From contig JAHKLQ010000064.1 in assembly GCA_020854975.1 (NCBI GenBank), positions 1 through 24,624 on the forward strand: a stretch of 24,624 nt of DNA. Reading direction: 5' to 3'. Shown here in pieces: positions 14,335 to 24,624 of this stretch (the stretch's first letter is position 1; the number at the start of each line of letters is the position of its first letter). This stretch comes from Methanobacterium sp. Lineage in GTDB: Archaea; Methanobacteriota; Methanobacteria; Methanobacteriales; Methanobacteriaceae. The notes beneath the pieces were generated by a model. The model made no database searches and was not told the origin of the DNA. It worked only from the letters and a program-made list of their open reading frames with translations. The position numbers were made by a program, and so were the translations under genes.

Positions 14335-15195
14335 GTGATATTTCTTGATGATGATACCCGATGTGTTGTGCAGGGTATTACAGGTAAGCAGGGTTCTTTT
14401 CACACCAAAAGCATGTTGGAATATAAAACCAACATTGTGGCCGGCACATCACCTGGTAAAGGGGGGCAGGAGTTTGAGGGAGTTCCTGTTTACAATTCCA
14501 TTGCCGAGATAAAGGAGGAAATGGATGTTAATGCCTCCATAATTTTCATCCCCGCACCCTTCGCTAAGGATGCGGCCTTTGAAGCCATATCTCAACTAGA
14601 CCTGGCAGTGATTATCACTGAACATATACCCGTCCATGATTCCATGGAAATAGCCCAGTACGCCCAGAACAATAATTGCAAAGTTATCGGACCTAACACT
14701 CCAGGTATTATAACCCCTGGAGTTGGTAAACTGGGAATTATGCCCACTCACATCTTCAATCCTGGAGATATTGGGATTGTATCCCGTAGTGGGACCCTTA
14801 CCTATGAAGTGGCAAGCCAGATAACTCAGGCTGGTCTGGGTCAGAGTACCTGTCTGGGTATAGGTGGTGACCCAGTGGTGGGTATGGACTTTGCAGATGT
14901 ATTGCAGAAATTCGAGGATGACCCTGACACCCGGGCCATGGCCATGATTGGAGAGATTGGAGGTAATGCCGAGGAAAAAGCTGCAGAATACATTGCAGAT
15001 AATATCACCAAACCGGTGGTGGCTTACATTGCGGGTAGAACTGCTCCACCAGGAAAGAGGATGGGACATGCCGGAGCCATAATTGAGGGTGATGCCGGAA
15101 CAGCGGAGACTAAAATGAAATCTCTGACAGCTGCTGGAGTGGAAGTGGTAGATCAGCCCTCACAGATAGCAAAGGTAATGAAAGAAATAATCTAA
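14335..15195 (+). CDS. sucD: Succinyl-CoA synthetase (ADP-forming) alpha subunit
   Basis: The protein (286 residues) is the CoA-binding, phosphohistidine-carrying subunit that with SucC joins succinate and CoA. The N-terminal CoA-binding Rossmann domain shows [14 protein letters not shown] at 11-24 and GTSPGKGG at 37-44. The ligase domain carries [18 protein letters not shown] at about 176-184 and the phosphorylated histidine H245 in [12 protein letters not shown] chose the GTG at 14335 because GGAAGTGAT lies just upstream; an earlier GTG at 14308 would add nine residues unlike the family. The beta subunit gene is not in this window. In methanogens the enzyme acts in the incomplete reductive TCA branch that leads to 2-oxoglutarate. 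Confidence 0.93.
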   Translation: MIFLDDDTRCVVQGITGKQGSFHTKSMLEYKTNIVAGTSPGKGGQEFEGVPVYNSIAEIKEEMDVNASIIFIPAPFAKDAAFEAISQLDLAVIITEHIPVHDSMEIAQYAQNNNCKVIGPNTPGIITPGVGKLGIMPTHIFNPGDIGIVSRSGTLTYEVASQITQAGLGQSTCLGIGGDPVVGMDFADVLQKFEDDPDTRAMAMIGEIGGNAEEKAAEYIADNITKPVVAYIAGRTAPPGKRMGHAGAIIEGDAGTAETKMKSLTAAGVEVVDQPSQIAKVMKEII

Positions 15196-15274
15196 ACCAA
15201 ATAATCCAAAAAAACATTTTAAACCTTATAAAATAATTCAATTTCATTTTATTCCTAACTTAAAAAAAATATCT

Positions 15275-15286
15275 GGATAATTATCC
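15275..15286. promoter_or_regulatory. 12-bp palindrome upstream of hmgA
   Basis: GGATAATTATCC is a perfect palindrome lying 14 bases before the hmgA start, and a TATA-like CTTATAAAATAA occurs at about 15225-15236. If that TATA box is used, the palindrome sits in the leader just after the transcription start, where an archaeal repressor could block the polymerase. This is inference from position. Confidence 0.3.
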
Positions 15287-15300
15287 CACAAAAAAAAGAG

Positions 15301-16524
15301 TTGAAGATGGTTTCTATGCAAAAAAAAGAAGAAATTATGGAAAAACTTAGTAAGGGAGAATTAAAACTCCACCAGATCGATAATTACACTACTAAAACTC
15401 AGGAAGCAGTTGATCTAAGGAGGGAGTTTGTTGAAAAGGTATCAGGAACCAGTTTAAAGCATCTTTCCCATTATTCACTGGATTTGACTGAGGCCATGAA
15501 ACGGAATATTGAAAATCCCATTGGAACCATTCAGATACCTGTGGGACTGGCTGGACCACTCCATATCAATGGGGAACATGTTAAGGGAGATTATTACATC
15601 CCCCTGGCCACCTCTGAAGGGGCGCTGGTGGCTTCGGTTAACCGGGGTTGTTCAGTTACCCGGGCCACTGATGGTGTTACCGTGCGCATAATAGATGATA
15701 AGATGACCCGCGCCCCGGTTATAAAAGCAAATTCTGTCATAGAAGCACTCGAGGTAAAGGAATGGATTGATAGACATTACATAGAACTTAAAGAGGCTGC
15801 AGAGAGCACTACTCGGCATGGAAAACTGTTGAAGGTTGATCCGGTAGTGGTGGTTGGTCGTTATGTCTATCCTCGTTTCACATTCTCCACTGGAGATAGT
15901 ATGGGTATGAACATGGTTACTATAGCCACAGAAAAAGCTCTGGAGATCTTAACCAGGGAGACTGGAACCCATGTGGTGGCACTCAGTAGTAATATGTGTG
16001 TGGATAAGAAACCATCTGCAGTGAACCTTATTGAAGGCCGTGGAAAAACCGTGGTTGCCGAGATCAGGATTCCCAGTGAAATTGTAGAGAAAAAACTTAA
16101 AACCACTGCTCAGGCAATTGTGGAAGTTAATATGGCTAAAAACATGATAGGCTCTGCCATAGCTGGCAGTATGGGGTTCAATGCTCATTATGCCAACATA
16201 GTAGGTGCCCTATTCTTGGCCACAGGACAGGATGCAGCCCATATTGTGGAGGGTAGTCTGGGAATTACCACCGCTGAAGAAGAAAAGGGAGATCTTTACT
16301 TTTCTGTGACCCTACCTGACCTTCCCCTGGCCACTGTGGGTGGTGGCACTCGTTTGGAGACCGCCAAAGAATGCATGGAAATTATGGGAGTCTACGGTGG
16401 CGGTAAGGTCCGTGAATTTGCAGAAATTGTTGCAGGAACCGTACTGGCAGGGGAACTGTCTCTGATGGGAGCTTTAGCAGCAGGTCATCTTGCAAGGGCG
16501 CATAAGGATCTGGGACGAGGATAA
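15301..16524 (+). CDS. hmgA: HMG-CoA reductase, class I (NADPH)
   Basis: This enzyme reduces HMG-CoA to mevalonate, the committed step for archaeal isoprenoid lipids. All class I catalytic features are present in the 407 residues: the glutamate E106 in LATSEGALVAS, the NADPH-binding DSMGMNM at 199-205, the lysine K236 in DKKPSAVN, the aspartate D301 in GQDAAHIVEGS, and the C-terminal histidine H401 in GHLARAHKDL. There is no N-terminal membrane anchor, as usual for archaeal forms. The frame opens at a TTG (15301) preceded by A-rich sequence with only a weak GAG. ATGs at 15307 and 15316 are possible starts. It follows sucD by 105 bases in the same direction, possibly with its own promoter. Confidence 0.95.
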   Translation: MKMVSMQKKEEIMEKLSKGELKLHQIDNYTTKTQEAVDLRREFVEKVSGTSLKHLSHYSLDLTEAMKRNIENPIGTIQIPVGLAGPLHINGEHVKGDYYIPLATSEGALVASVNRGCSVTRATDGVTVRIIDDKMTRAPVIKANSVIEALEVKEWIDRHYIELKEAAESTTRHGKLLKVDPVVVVGRYVYPRFTFSTGDSMGMNMVTIATEKALEILTRETGTHVVALSSNMCVDKKPSAVNLIEGRGKTVVAEIRIPSEIVEKKLKTTAQAIVEVNMAKNMIGSAIAGSMGFNAHYANIVGALFLATGQDAAHIVEGSLGITTAEEEKGDLYFSVTLPDLPLATVGGGTRLETAKECMEIMGVYGGGKVREFAEIVAGTVLAGELSLMGALAAGHLARAHKDLGRG

Positions 16525-16753
16525 ATAATAAGAGGATAAAAATGTATTAATGATGAAATCCCTCTAATTAACCTCCTGATTAATATTTTAAAACCATTAT
16601 GAATATACCATTAAAATTAAAGTAAGAGACTAAATATAAGAATTTTAGTTTATAAAATAATTTATAAAAAAATTGTTAAATAGACTATGAAATTAAAATT
16701 TTATTTGAATAAAATTAAATTAACTAATTTTTTAGAATGGAGATAAGAACCGG

Positions 16754-17335
16754 ATGAATATTCGTGAATTTATTAATGAATATCTTAAAATGAGTCGTTA
16801 CGTGGCTCTGGGCAGTATGGATGGAATACTTGCAGTTATGAGTGTGACCCTGGCTGCCAGTGGGGTGTCTGGTGCCAGTGGAATAGAACTCTCTAACTTT
16901 GCTGTGGGCCTGACTGGTTTATCTGGAGGTATAGCTATTACCATGACCAACGCCTATGGATCTTTCATAGGTGAAAGGGCTGAGGAGGTTCGTACCATTC
17001 GTGAACTGGAACACAAGATGATGTTGGAAGAGGGTAAACTGGATGACACCCACATTCATAAACAGGCCAAAAGGCGTATTTATATGAGTATGATCACCCA
17101 TGGATCAAGCAGTTTCATTGGTGCATTCATACCTGTAATACCCTTTTTGCTCATTCCAGATAGGATAACTGCCACCATCTGCACTATTGTGTTATGTTTC
17201 ACTTCTTTGATCGTGCTTGGTGTCTATCTAGGTAAGGTATCCCGTGACAGTCTACTTAAAACCAGTGCTGAAATCGTGCTCATTGGGATTGTAATTGGAG
17301 TGATCAGCTTCTTAATTGGTGGAGGACACGGTTAA
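16754..17335 (+). CDS. VIT1/CCC1-like membrane protein, TIGR00267 type
   Basis: This 193-residue membrane protein resembles the vacuolar iron/manganese transporter (VIT1/CCC1, DUF125) family. The opening SRYVALGSMDGILAVMSVTL matches the family's first membrane segment with its conserved G-x-x-D-G. AITMTNAYGSFIGERAEEVR and the following IRELEHKMM helix match the cytoplasmic region that binds metal in the eukaryotic proteins. Three more hydrophobic segments follow (about 110-130, 135-157, 170-190). It is shorter than plant VIT1, as expected for the archaeal TIGR00267 group. A role in iron or manganese export is possible but unproven for this group. GGAGATAAG lies about 6 bases before the ATG. 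It converges on the TatD-like gene across a tandem repeat array. Confidence 0.78.
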   Translation: MNIREFINEYLKMSRYVALGSMDGILAVMSVTLAASGVSGASGIELSNFAVGLTGLSGGIAITMTNAYGSFIGERAEEVRTIRELEHKMMLEEGKLDDTHIHKQAKRRIYMSMITHGSSSFIGAFIPVIPFLLIPDRITATICTIVLCFTSLIVLGVYLGKVSRDSLLKTSAEIVLIGIVIGVISFLIGGGHG

Positions 17336-17410
17336 TAAATAATCCTGCAATGAATAGGAGAAATCTTCCCTTAATCTCTTTTCACCTGAATTTCTTTTAA
17401 AGATACTTTC

Positions 17411-17510
17411 TATTGAAAGCCACTAAATTTAATTGGAAACCACTAAATTTAATTGGAAACCACTAAATTTAATTGGAAACCACTAAATTTAATTGAAAGC
17501 CATTTAATTT
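17411..17510. repeat. Tandem array of a 20-bp unit
   Basis: The unit CACTAAATTTAATTGGAAAC occurs at 17421-17440, 17441-17460 and 17461-17480 without any change. A fourth copy at 17481-17500 ends in AATTGAAAGC, and partial copies flank the array: TATTGAAAGC before and CATTTAATTT after. The array sits between the convergent ends of the VIT1-like and TatD-like genes. There are no spacers, so it is a minisatellite, not a CRISPR. A role in termination or protein binding is possible. Confidence 0.9.
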
Positions 17511-17541
17511 AAAAATAATAATAAAAATTTAATTCGATCCC

Positions 17542-18390
17542 TTAAAAATCAATTTCTATGTTGTAAAGCTTTCCTGGTCTTTCCACATGGATCTGATAGG
17601 CATCTTCCTCAGTGAGTAAACCAGCATTAATCAGTTTCCTGGTTCTGCGGGGAACGGTTCTGGGACCCATAACTGCCCCTGGTCTTGTTTTATCATCCAG
17701 GTAATCTGTTTCCATGAGGAAACTTTTTCCTTTCTTTAATGCTTCTCTCATCACATCTCCACTGGCAATGAGTGATGGTGTGAGTCCATGGTTTTCTTCA
17801 GGCAGGACCAGTGGTCCTGAGAAATGTTTTATAACCTTTTCTTCCTTAAGACGGGCTTTTCTTGCCATTTCTGCAAATTCCTTGAATTGCTCTTCTGAAG
17901 AAGTCTCGGTGTGTAGTTGCACTGGACAATCCGCCTCACGGGCCAGTTCCATGGCATAAACCATGAGACGGTTATGGGTTTCCATCTCTTCCTCTGAAAC
18001 TGGATAGTGTGGTCGGCCAATTTCACCTATTCCCACGGCCTGACCTTCTAATACCATGTTCTGGGCTGTTTCCAGGGCTCCTCTCATGAGTTCTTCTGCC
18101 TGGGCAAGTTCCATACCTGCATCTACCCTGCGGCTGAGCTCTGCAGGATGGGCTCCCACCACTGCAAAGGCCTGCACCTCAGTTTCCTGGTTGATTTCAT
18201 CCACATATCCTACAACCAGTTCCATGGCCTCTTTAAAACTGCATTGTGGGCTCACGGTCCAGGTGGGCTTGTTGGGGATGATCATGGACGTTCCCCCGGA
18301 TCGGTGAAACTTCAAAGCCACCTCCAAGGGCCCTTCACCATTTATAGGATCAACGTGTATGTGATTGTCTGTGGATGGGATTTTATCCAT
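17542..18390 (-). CDS. TatD-related metal-dependent hydrolase (COG1099 type)
   Basis: This 282-residue TIM-barrel hydrolase has all metal ligands of the TatD/amidohydrolase group: HxH at H10 and H12 (DNHIHVD), E113 in GEIGRPHY, H150 in QLHTE, H179 in IKHFSG and D219 in METDYLDD. It is predicted to act on a phosphoester or amide bond, possibly as a nuclease, but the substrate of this archaeal branch is not known. The ATG at 18390 is preceded by GGAGGTAAATTTC, an almost ideal ribosome binding site. The frame continues 14 codons further upstream, without support. aroE ends 73 bases upstream on the same strand, so the two may be co-transcribed, with no obvious functional link. Confidence 0.85.
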   Translation of the reverse strand: MDKIPSTDNHIHVDPINGEGPLEVALKFHRSGGTSMIIPNKPTWTVSPQCSFKEAMELVVGYVDEINQETEVQAFAVVGAHPAELSRRVDAGMELAQAEELMRGALETAQNMVLEGQAVGIGEIGRPHYPVSEEEMETHNRLMVYAMELAREADCPVQLHTETSSEEQFKEFAEMARKARLKEEKVIKHFSGPLVLPEENHGLTPSLIASGDVMREALKKGKSFLMETDYLDDKTRPGAVMGPRTVPRRTRKLINAGLLTEEDAYQIHVERPGKLYNIEIDF

Positions 18391-18463
18391 GAAATTTACC
18401 TCCATATTAATTTTAGTTAATTTATATACCATAAAATGGCATCATATACTGCAACTGGGATTT

Positions 18464-19315
18464 TTACTGGCCAAGTTCCCGCATCAAAACTTCTTCAAAT
18501 ACCTCAACTGGGGGTTTGATCCCGGTCCAGATGCGGAAGGCTTCCACTCCCTGATAGATGAGCATTTTGGTGCCACTGATGGTTTTTGCACCTGCTTTTT
18601 CTGCTTCATGGAGGAGGCCTGTTTTAAGGGGGTTGTAAACAATATCATTAACCACTAAAGCAGGGTGCATCTTATCTGCAGTTACCACAGGCTCTTGATC
18701 TTCATGGGGATGCATTCCCACTGGAGTGGTGTTTATAAGCACATCTGTGTCCTGAAGTTCCATGGTAAGATCATTACCAATCCCCAGACACTTCACAGGA
18801 AGACTGAAATTCATTTTCAGATCATCCCTTAATTTGCAAGCGTTTTTCTGGGTGCGGTTGGCTATAATTATTTCTCCTGCACCAGCAAGTAATAACTGGA
18901 AGGATATTGCCCGAGCTGCACCCCCTGCACCCATGATGATTATCTTCCTATCCTTAACTGGTGTGACTTCTTCAATAGCTTTTACTGCACCCATACCATC
19001 GGTGTTAAACCCCACTGCAGTATCATTAGTAAATTTGACAGTGTTCACTGCACCGATGAGTTCGGCTGCCTGGTCCAGTTCATCCAGATAATTAATCACA
19101 TCTTGTTTATGGGGGATAGTTAGGTTAAGGCCCCTGATTCCCATGGCCCGGGCACCTGCTATGGCTGGGGCCAGGTTTCCACGTTTAACATGGAATGGAA
19201 CATATACATAGTCCAGTTTCAGATGATGGAAGGCGGAGTTGTGCATGGGAGGAGATAAACTGTGTTCCACTGGATCTCCCATTATACCCACCAGGGCAGT
19301 TTTACCTGTTATCAA
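18464..19315 (-). CDS. aroE: Shikimate dehydrogenase (NADP)
   Basis: The enzyme reduces 3-dehydroshikimate to shikimate. In 283 residues it shows the shikimate-binding HSLSPPMHN at 18-26, the catalytic lysine K70 in NLTIPHKQD, IGAVNTV at 87-93 and the catalytic aspartate D106 in FNTDG. The NADP-binding glycine loop GAGGAARA is at 129-136, with NRT after the second strand, and NTTPVGM and GTKMLIYQGVEAF close the fold. The start is TTG: GGTGAT lies 5 bases upstream, and no ATG fits. A minus-strand TATA box lies about 35 bases before the start. aroD, the preceding step, is elsewhere in the window. Confidence 0.94.
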   Translation of the reverse strand: MITGKTALVGIMGDPVEHSLSPPMHNSAFHHLKLDYVYVPFHVKRGNLAPAIAGARAMGIRGLNLTIPHKQDVINYLDELDQAAELIGAVNTVKFTNDTAVGFNTDGMGAVKAIEEVTPVKDRKIIIMGAGGAARAISFQLLLAGAGEIIIANRTQKNACKLRDDLKMNFSLPVKCLGIGNDLTMELQDTDVLINTTPVGMHPHEDQEPVVTADKMHPALVVNDIVYNPLKTGLLHEAEKAGAKTISGTKMLIYQGVEAFRIWTGIKPPVEVFEEVLMRELGQ

Positions 19316-19344
19316 TTCAAATCACCAATACTTATTTTAGGGAA

Positions 19345-19358
19345 CATTTTATATTAAT
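19345..19358 (-). promoter_or_regulatory. Candidate TATA box for aroE
   Basis: On the minus strand the sequence reads ATTAATATAAAATG. It lies about 30-43 bases before the TTG start of aroE, giving a short leader that contains the GGTGAT ribosome binding site. The spacing fits archaeal promoters. Confidence 0.45.
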
Positions 19359-19500
19359 CCCTTTAGAAATTAAATCATGTTAAATAATTATGTTAAAGTA
19401 GAAGAGTTTATGTTCAGGTAGGTTAAAAGAGTTTCAGAATTTAAGGGGAATGGGGGATAAGTTTACCTGAACTTACTGGAAGATTATAGGATGATAATAT

Positions 19501-20178
19501 ATGGGGGTTTCATACATGATCGCCAAACAGAGGTTCGTTTTAGATACAACTGCCTTTACTGATAACAAGTTAAGGGATGATTATGGAGAAGGAGAACTGG
19601 ACAAGACCGTGGATGTTCTGCTGGATCTGATAGCCCGTTCCCGGATAAAACTCAACATCAGTTGTCATATGCCCCCAATAACCTATAAGGAGTTCACGGA
19701 TTACATAACCCGCTATGAATGTCCCCAGGAGACCATGATCAAGGCCGAAACCTGGATTGTGAAAAAATCCCCCAACCGTTACGATACCAAAATACCCTCT
19801 GAAATATTCTATGAATATGTGCAGGATATGCGGGAAAGGATGAACAAGGGTATGCGAATCTCAGAAAGTGCTGTCTGGGAGGCAGCTGTGGAATCTATGG
19901 TCATGATGTCCCGTGGTGAGAAGAAAAGCCAGATCGAAATGGAAGTTATTGGTAAAGCCATAAAAGATTTCAGGAAACGTTACCGAGCAGCTCTTCGCAA
20001 AGGAACTCTGGACAGTGCCCCTGACCTGGATGTGCTTCTCCTGGCCAAGGAATTGGGAGCAGGAGTGGTGGCAGCTGATGAAGGGATCAAAGTCTGGGCT
20101 GAACGCCTGGGACTCAGGTTTTTAAGTGCTAAGTCTTTCCCTAAAATGCTGAAAGAGTATCTCAAATATTATGAATGA
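19501..20178 (+). CDS. RNA ligase partner protein (PIN domain, UPF0278)
   Basis: The product (225 residues, or 220 from the ATG at 19516) matches the RNA ligase partner family, PIN-domain proteins that co-occur with the archaeal ATP-dependent RNA ligase. The N-terminal RFVLDTTAFTDNKLR carries the first PIN aspartate. Near the C-terminus, DSAPDLDVLLLAKELGAGVVAADEGIKVWAERLGLRFL supplies the remaining acidic residues, as in a PIN nuclease fold. A basic helical middle region (RKRYRAALRK) could bind RNA. Either start has a partial ribosome binding site (GGATGAT or GGGGGT), and family members usually begin very close to RFVLDT, which favours 19516. No RNA ligase gene lies in this window. It diverges from aroE. 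Confidence 0.85.
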   Translation: MGVSYMIAKQRFVLDTTAFTDNKLRDDYGEGELDKTVDVLLDLIARSRIKLNISCHMPPITYKEFTDYITRYECPQETMIKAETWIVKKSPNRYDTKIPSEIFYEYVQDMRERMNKGMRISESAVWEAAVESMVMMSRGEKKSQIEMEVIGKAIKDFRKRYRAALRKGTLDSAPDLDVLLLAKELGAGVVAADEGIKVWAERLGLRFLSAKSFPKMLKEYLKYYE

Positions 20179-20188
20179 TATCTAAAGA

Positions 20189-20204
20189 TTTAAACCGGTT
20201 TAAA
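20189..20204. promoter_or_regulatory. 16-bp perfect palindrome
   Basis: TTTAAACCGGTTTAAA is perfectly self-complementary and lies 10 bases after the stop of the RNA ligase partner gene, in the 220-base gap before hisS. It is not followed by a T-run on the plus strand, so it is not a standard terminator. A protein-binding site is possible. Confidence 0.4.
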
Positions 20205-20343
20205 AAACCCCCCATGAAATTCCTTAATGTCTTTTTATTCAGATAATATTAACTGATAAGATGAACTTTAACTGATTATGCACCTAATCTTAACCTTGTT
20301 CTATGGGGAAAAGGTAAAATTTTAGGAAACTAAACTTGAAAAA

Positions 20344-20356
20344 ACGATAATATATT
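20344..20356 (+). promoter_or_regulatory. Candidate TATA box for the hisS cluster
   Basis: CGATAATATATTG lies about 45 bases before the hisS ATG in an otherwise featureless AT-rich stretch. It would give a leader of about 20 bases including the AGGTAGG ribosome binding site. Positional inference only. Confidence 0.3.
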
Positions 20357-20398
20357 GAAAATGTAACAGAATTCATTTTTTACAGGTAGGCAATTTAT

Positions 20399-21694
<1,296 letters not shown>

Positions 21695-21709
21695 TCAGGA
21701 TTGATTGAA

Positions 21710-22111
21710 ATGAATATACCTCAACTCAACTACCGACATGTGGTTAATGATGAAAAACTGGTTATTGCCATCTCCCAGGATTATGAAACTGGTGAAGTGC
21801 TCATGGTGGCATATATGAACCGTGAAGCTTTCAAGAAAACTATTGAAACTGGAAAAGCTCATTACTGGAGTACCAGCCGCAACCAGCTCTGGTTGAAGGG
21901 TGAAAGTTCAGGTCATACCCAGGAAGTGAAAGAGATTTACACTGACTGTGACCAGGATGCAGTTCTTATGAAAGTGAAACAGAATGGTGCAGCATGCCAT
22001 GAAGGTTATTATTCCTGTTTTTTCAGAGAAATAACAGATGAAGATGGATTTAAGCTTAAAATAGTTAAAGAAAAGGTTTTCACACCTGAAAAAGTTTATG
22101 GAGATAAGTAG
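21710..22111 (+). CDS. hisI: Phosphoribosyl-AMP cyclohydrolase
   Basis: The enzyme opens the adenine ring of phosphoribosyl-AMP in the third step of histidine synthesis. The signature [19 protein letters not shown] is intact, and DCDQD, then [11 protein letters not shown], supply the zinc cysteines C80, C96 and C103, with the same spacing as in the archaeal enzyme of known structure. The protein is the stand-alone form, with no fused HisE pyrophosphatase domain. I prefer the ATG at 21710, 4 bases after AGGATTGAT; the TTG at 21701 would add three residues. The stop is separated by a single base from the PINA start, so translation of the two is probably coupled. Confidence 0.95.
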   Translation: MNIPQLNYRHVVNDEKLVIAISQDYETGEVLMVAYMNREAFKKTIETGKAHYWSTSRNQLWLKGESSGHTQEVKEIYTDCDQDAVLMKVKQNGAACHEGYYSCFFREITDEDGFKLKIVKEKVFTPEKVYGDK

Positions 22112-22112
22112 G

Positions 22113-23978
<1,866 letters not shown>

Positions 23979-23995
23979 AAAGATTATCCTTTAAT

Positions 23996-24014
23996 ATTTT
24001 TATTTTTTTATTTT
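23996..24014 (+). terminator. U-tract terminator after the PINA gene
   Basis: A long T-rich run (ATTTTTATTTTTTTATTTT) begins about 18 bases after the stop codon. U-tracts like this end archaeal transcripts without a hairpin. It closes the hisS-hisI-pinA cluster. Confidence 0.5.
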
Positions 24015-24142
24015 AGGACCCCTAAAAAGAATTTTTATGTAAGATGCTATGGATTATGTAACTAAATAGATTATATAACGTGAATTATATAGTGTATTTT
24101 AAGATATTGAATGAATTTAAGATACTAAAAAAGGAGCATACT

Positions 24143-24624
24143 ATGAAAATCGGTGTTTCGAACCTGGCTTTTTATCCCCAAAGTTTTAAAGAAATATTGG
24201 AGTATCTTGAAGCCCAGGATGTTGATTTTTGTGAAATTATCAATGAATATCCCTATAATGAAATTGATGAGGATCTGTTGGAATCATATAAAGTTAAATT
24301 AACAGTGCATGCCCCTCTTTCTGATATTAACCTTGCATCACATAACCAGTCCATACGCACATCTTCCATCAAGGAAGTTAAAAAATCCATGGATCGAGCT
24401 GTAAAATGGGATTCAGACTTGGTAGTGGTTCATCCTGGAAGTATGCCTGTTTTAGGTAAGAAAATTGAAGAGAAAATCTTCCAACACAATTTAGAATCCC
24501 TGCAGGAACTGGCTAGTTATGCAGAAGATTGTGGAGTTTACATGTGTGTGGAGAACATGCCAGTGATAGAAAGTCTCTTATTCCAGGATTTAAAGGAATT
24601 AAATTCATTATTAGAAAAAATAAA
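24143..24624 (+). CDS. Xylose-isomerase-like TIM-barrel protein (partial at right edge)
   Basis: The first 160 codons of a TIM-barrel protein of the xylose isomerase/AP endonuclease 2 group are present, and the frame runs off the window end. The start is clear: ATG with AAGGAG 7 bases upstream. The strand ends carry the expected residues: MKIGVSNLAF at the N-terminus, CEIINEYP, LTVHAPLSDINLAS at about 53-66 with a metal-type histidine, LVVVHPGSM at about 95-103 and CVENMP near 137-142, whose glutamate is a usual metal ligand. Such proteins are sugar epimerases, isomerases or endonuclease IV-like enzymes; which one applies cannot be told from this half. Two TATA-like stretches (ATTATATAACG and AATTATATAG) lie 55-75 bases upstream. 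Confidence 0.8.
   Translation, partial: MKIGVSNLAFYPQSFKEILEYLEAQDVDFCEIINEYPYNEIDEDLLESYKVKLTVHAPLSDINLASHNQSIRTSSIKEVKKSMDRAVKWDSDLVVVHPGSMPVLGKKIEEKIFQHNLESLQELASYAEDCGVYMCVENMPVIESLLFQDLKELNSLLEKI

Noticed and set aside
14596..15069. Long antisense open frame within sucD
   Set aside because: It lies wholly inside a well-supported gene, has no ribosome binding site and no recognisable motif, so it is a shadow of sucD codon use.
17411..17510. Possible CRISPR array
   Set aside because: The 20-bp units are contiguous with no spacers between them, and no cas genes are in the window.

Overview
The window looks like a chromosomal segment of a methanogenic archaeon of the order Methanobacteriales, most likely Methanobacterium or a close relative. 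The evidence is the gene set: a class I HMG-CoA reductase for archaeal lipids, an FwdC-like GXGXG protein, a PINA-type PIN/ATPase/KH protein, an RNA-ligase-partner PIN protein, TIGR00267 and COG1099-type proteins, and an adhesin-like beta-helix surface protein. The DNA is AT-rich, with archaeal TATA-like boxes, Shine-Dalgarno sequences of the GGAGGTGAT type, many TTG/GTG starts and U-tract 3' ends. No rRNA, tRNA, CRISPR array, insertion sequence or phage gene was seen.

Layout. 1-3.3 kb: the 3' end of a membrane protein gene, then on the minus strand a trehalose-phosphate-synthase-like glycosyltransferase (GT20) followed by a GHMP-family kinase. 3.7-6.4 kb: a short secreted beta-helix protein, an unrecognised cytoplasmic protein (minus) and an FwdC-like GXGXG protein. 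6.5-8.6 kb: a DUF368 polyprenyl-phosphate-transporter-like protein (minus) diverging from an HtpX-like M48 protease that carries an EF-hand-type loop. 8.6-11.6 kb: an accessory, very AT-rich block with three tandem paralogues of an unrecognised multi-pass membrane family. The first two are each preceded by a broken copy of the same small gene. 11.75-13.07 kb: aroD followed directly by an S26-like membrane serine peptidase (minus). 13.5-16.5 kb: an unrecognised conserved protein, sucD and hmgA. 16.75-18.4 kb: a VIT1/CCC1-like membrane protein, a 20-bp tandem repeat array, and a TatD-like hydrolase. 18.46-20.2 kb: aroE (minus) diverging from the RNA-ligase-partner protein. 20.4-24.0 kb: a tight hisS-hisI-pinA cluster. 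24.14 kb to the end: a truncated xylose-isomerase-like TIM-barrel gene.

How the genes work together. Most are housekeeping: shikimate pathway (aroD, aroE, not adjacent), histidine synthesis and charging (hisI, hisS), the mevalonate pathway (hmgA) and succinyl-CoA synthesis (sucD). The cell-envelope theme (DUF368 protein, HtpX-like protease, S26-like peptidase, beta-helix protein, GT20) fits an organism with a pseudomurein wall, but that link is inferred. The most unusual part is the 8.9-11.6 kb tandem membrane-protein cluster with its duplicated relic genes and a nearly identical 114-bp segment shared by two copies.
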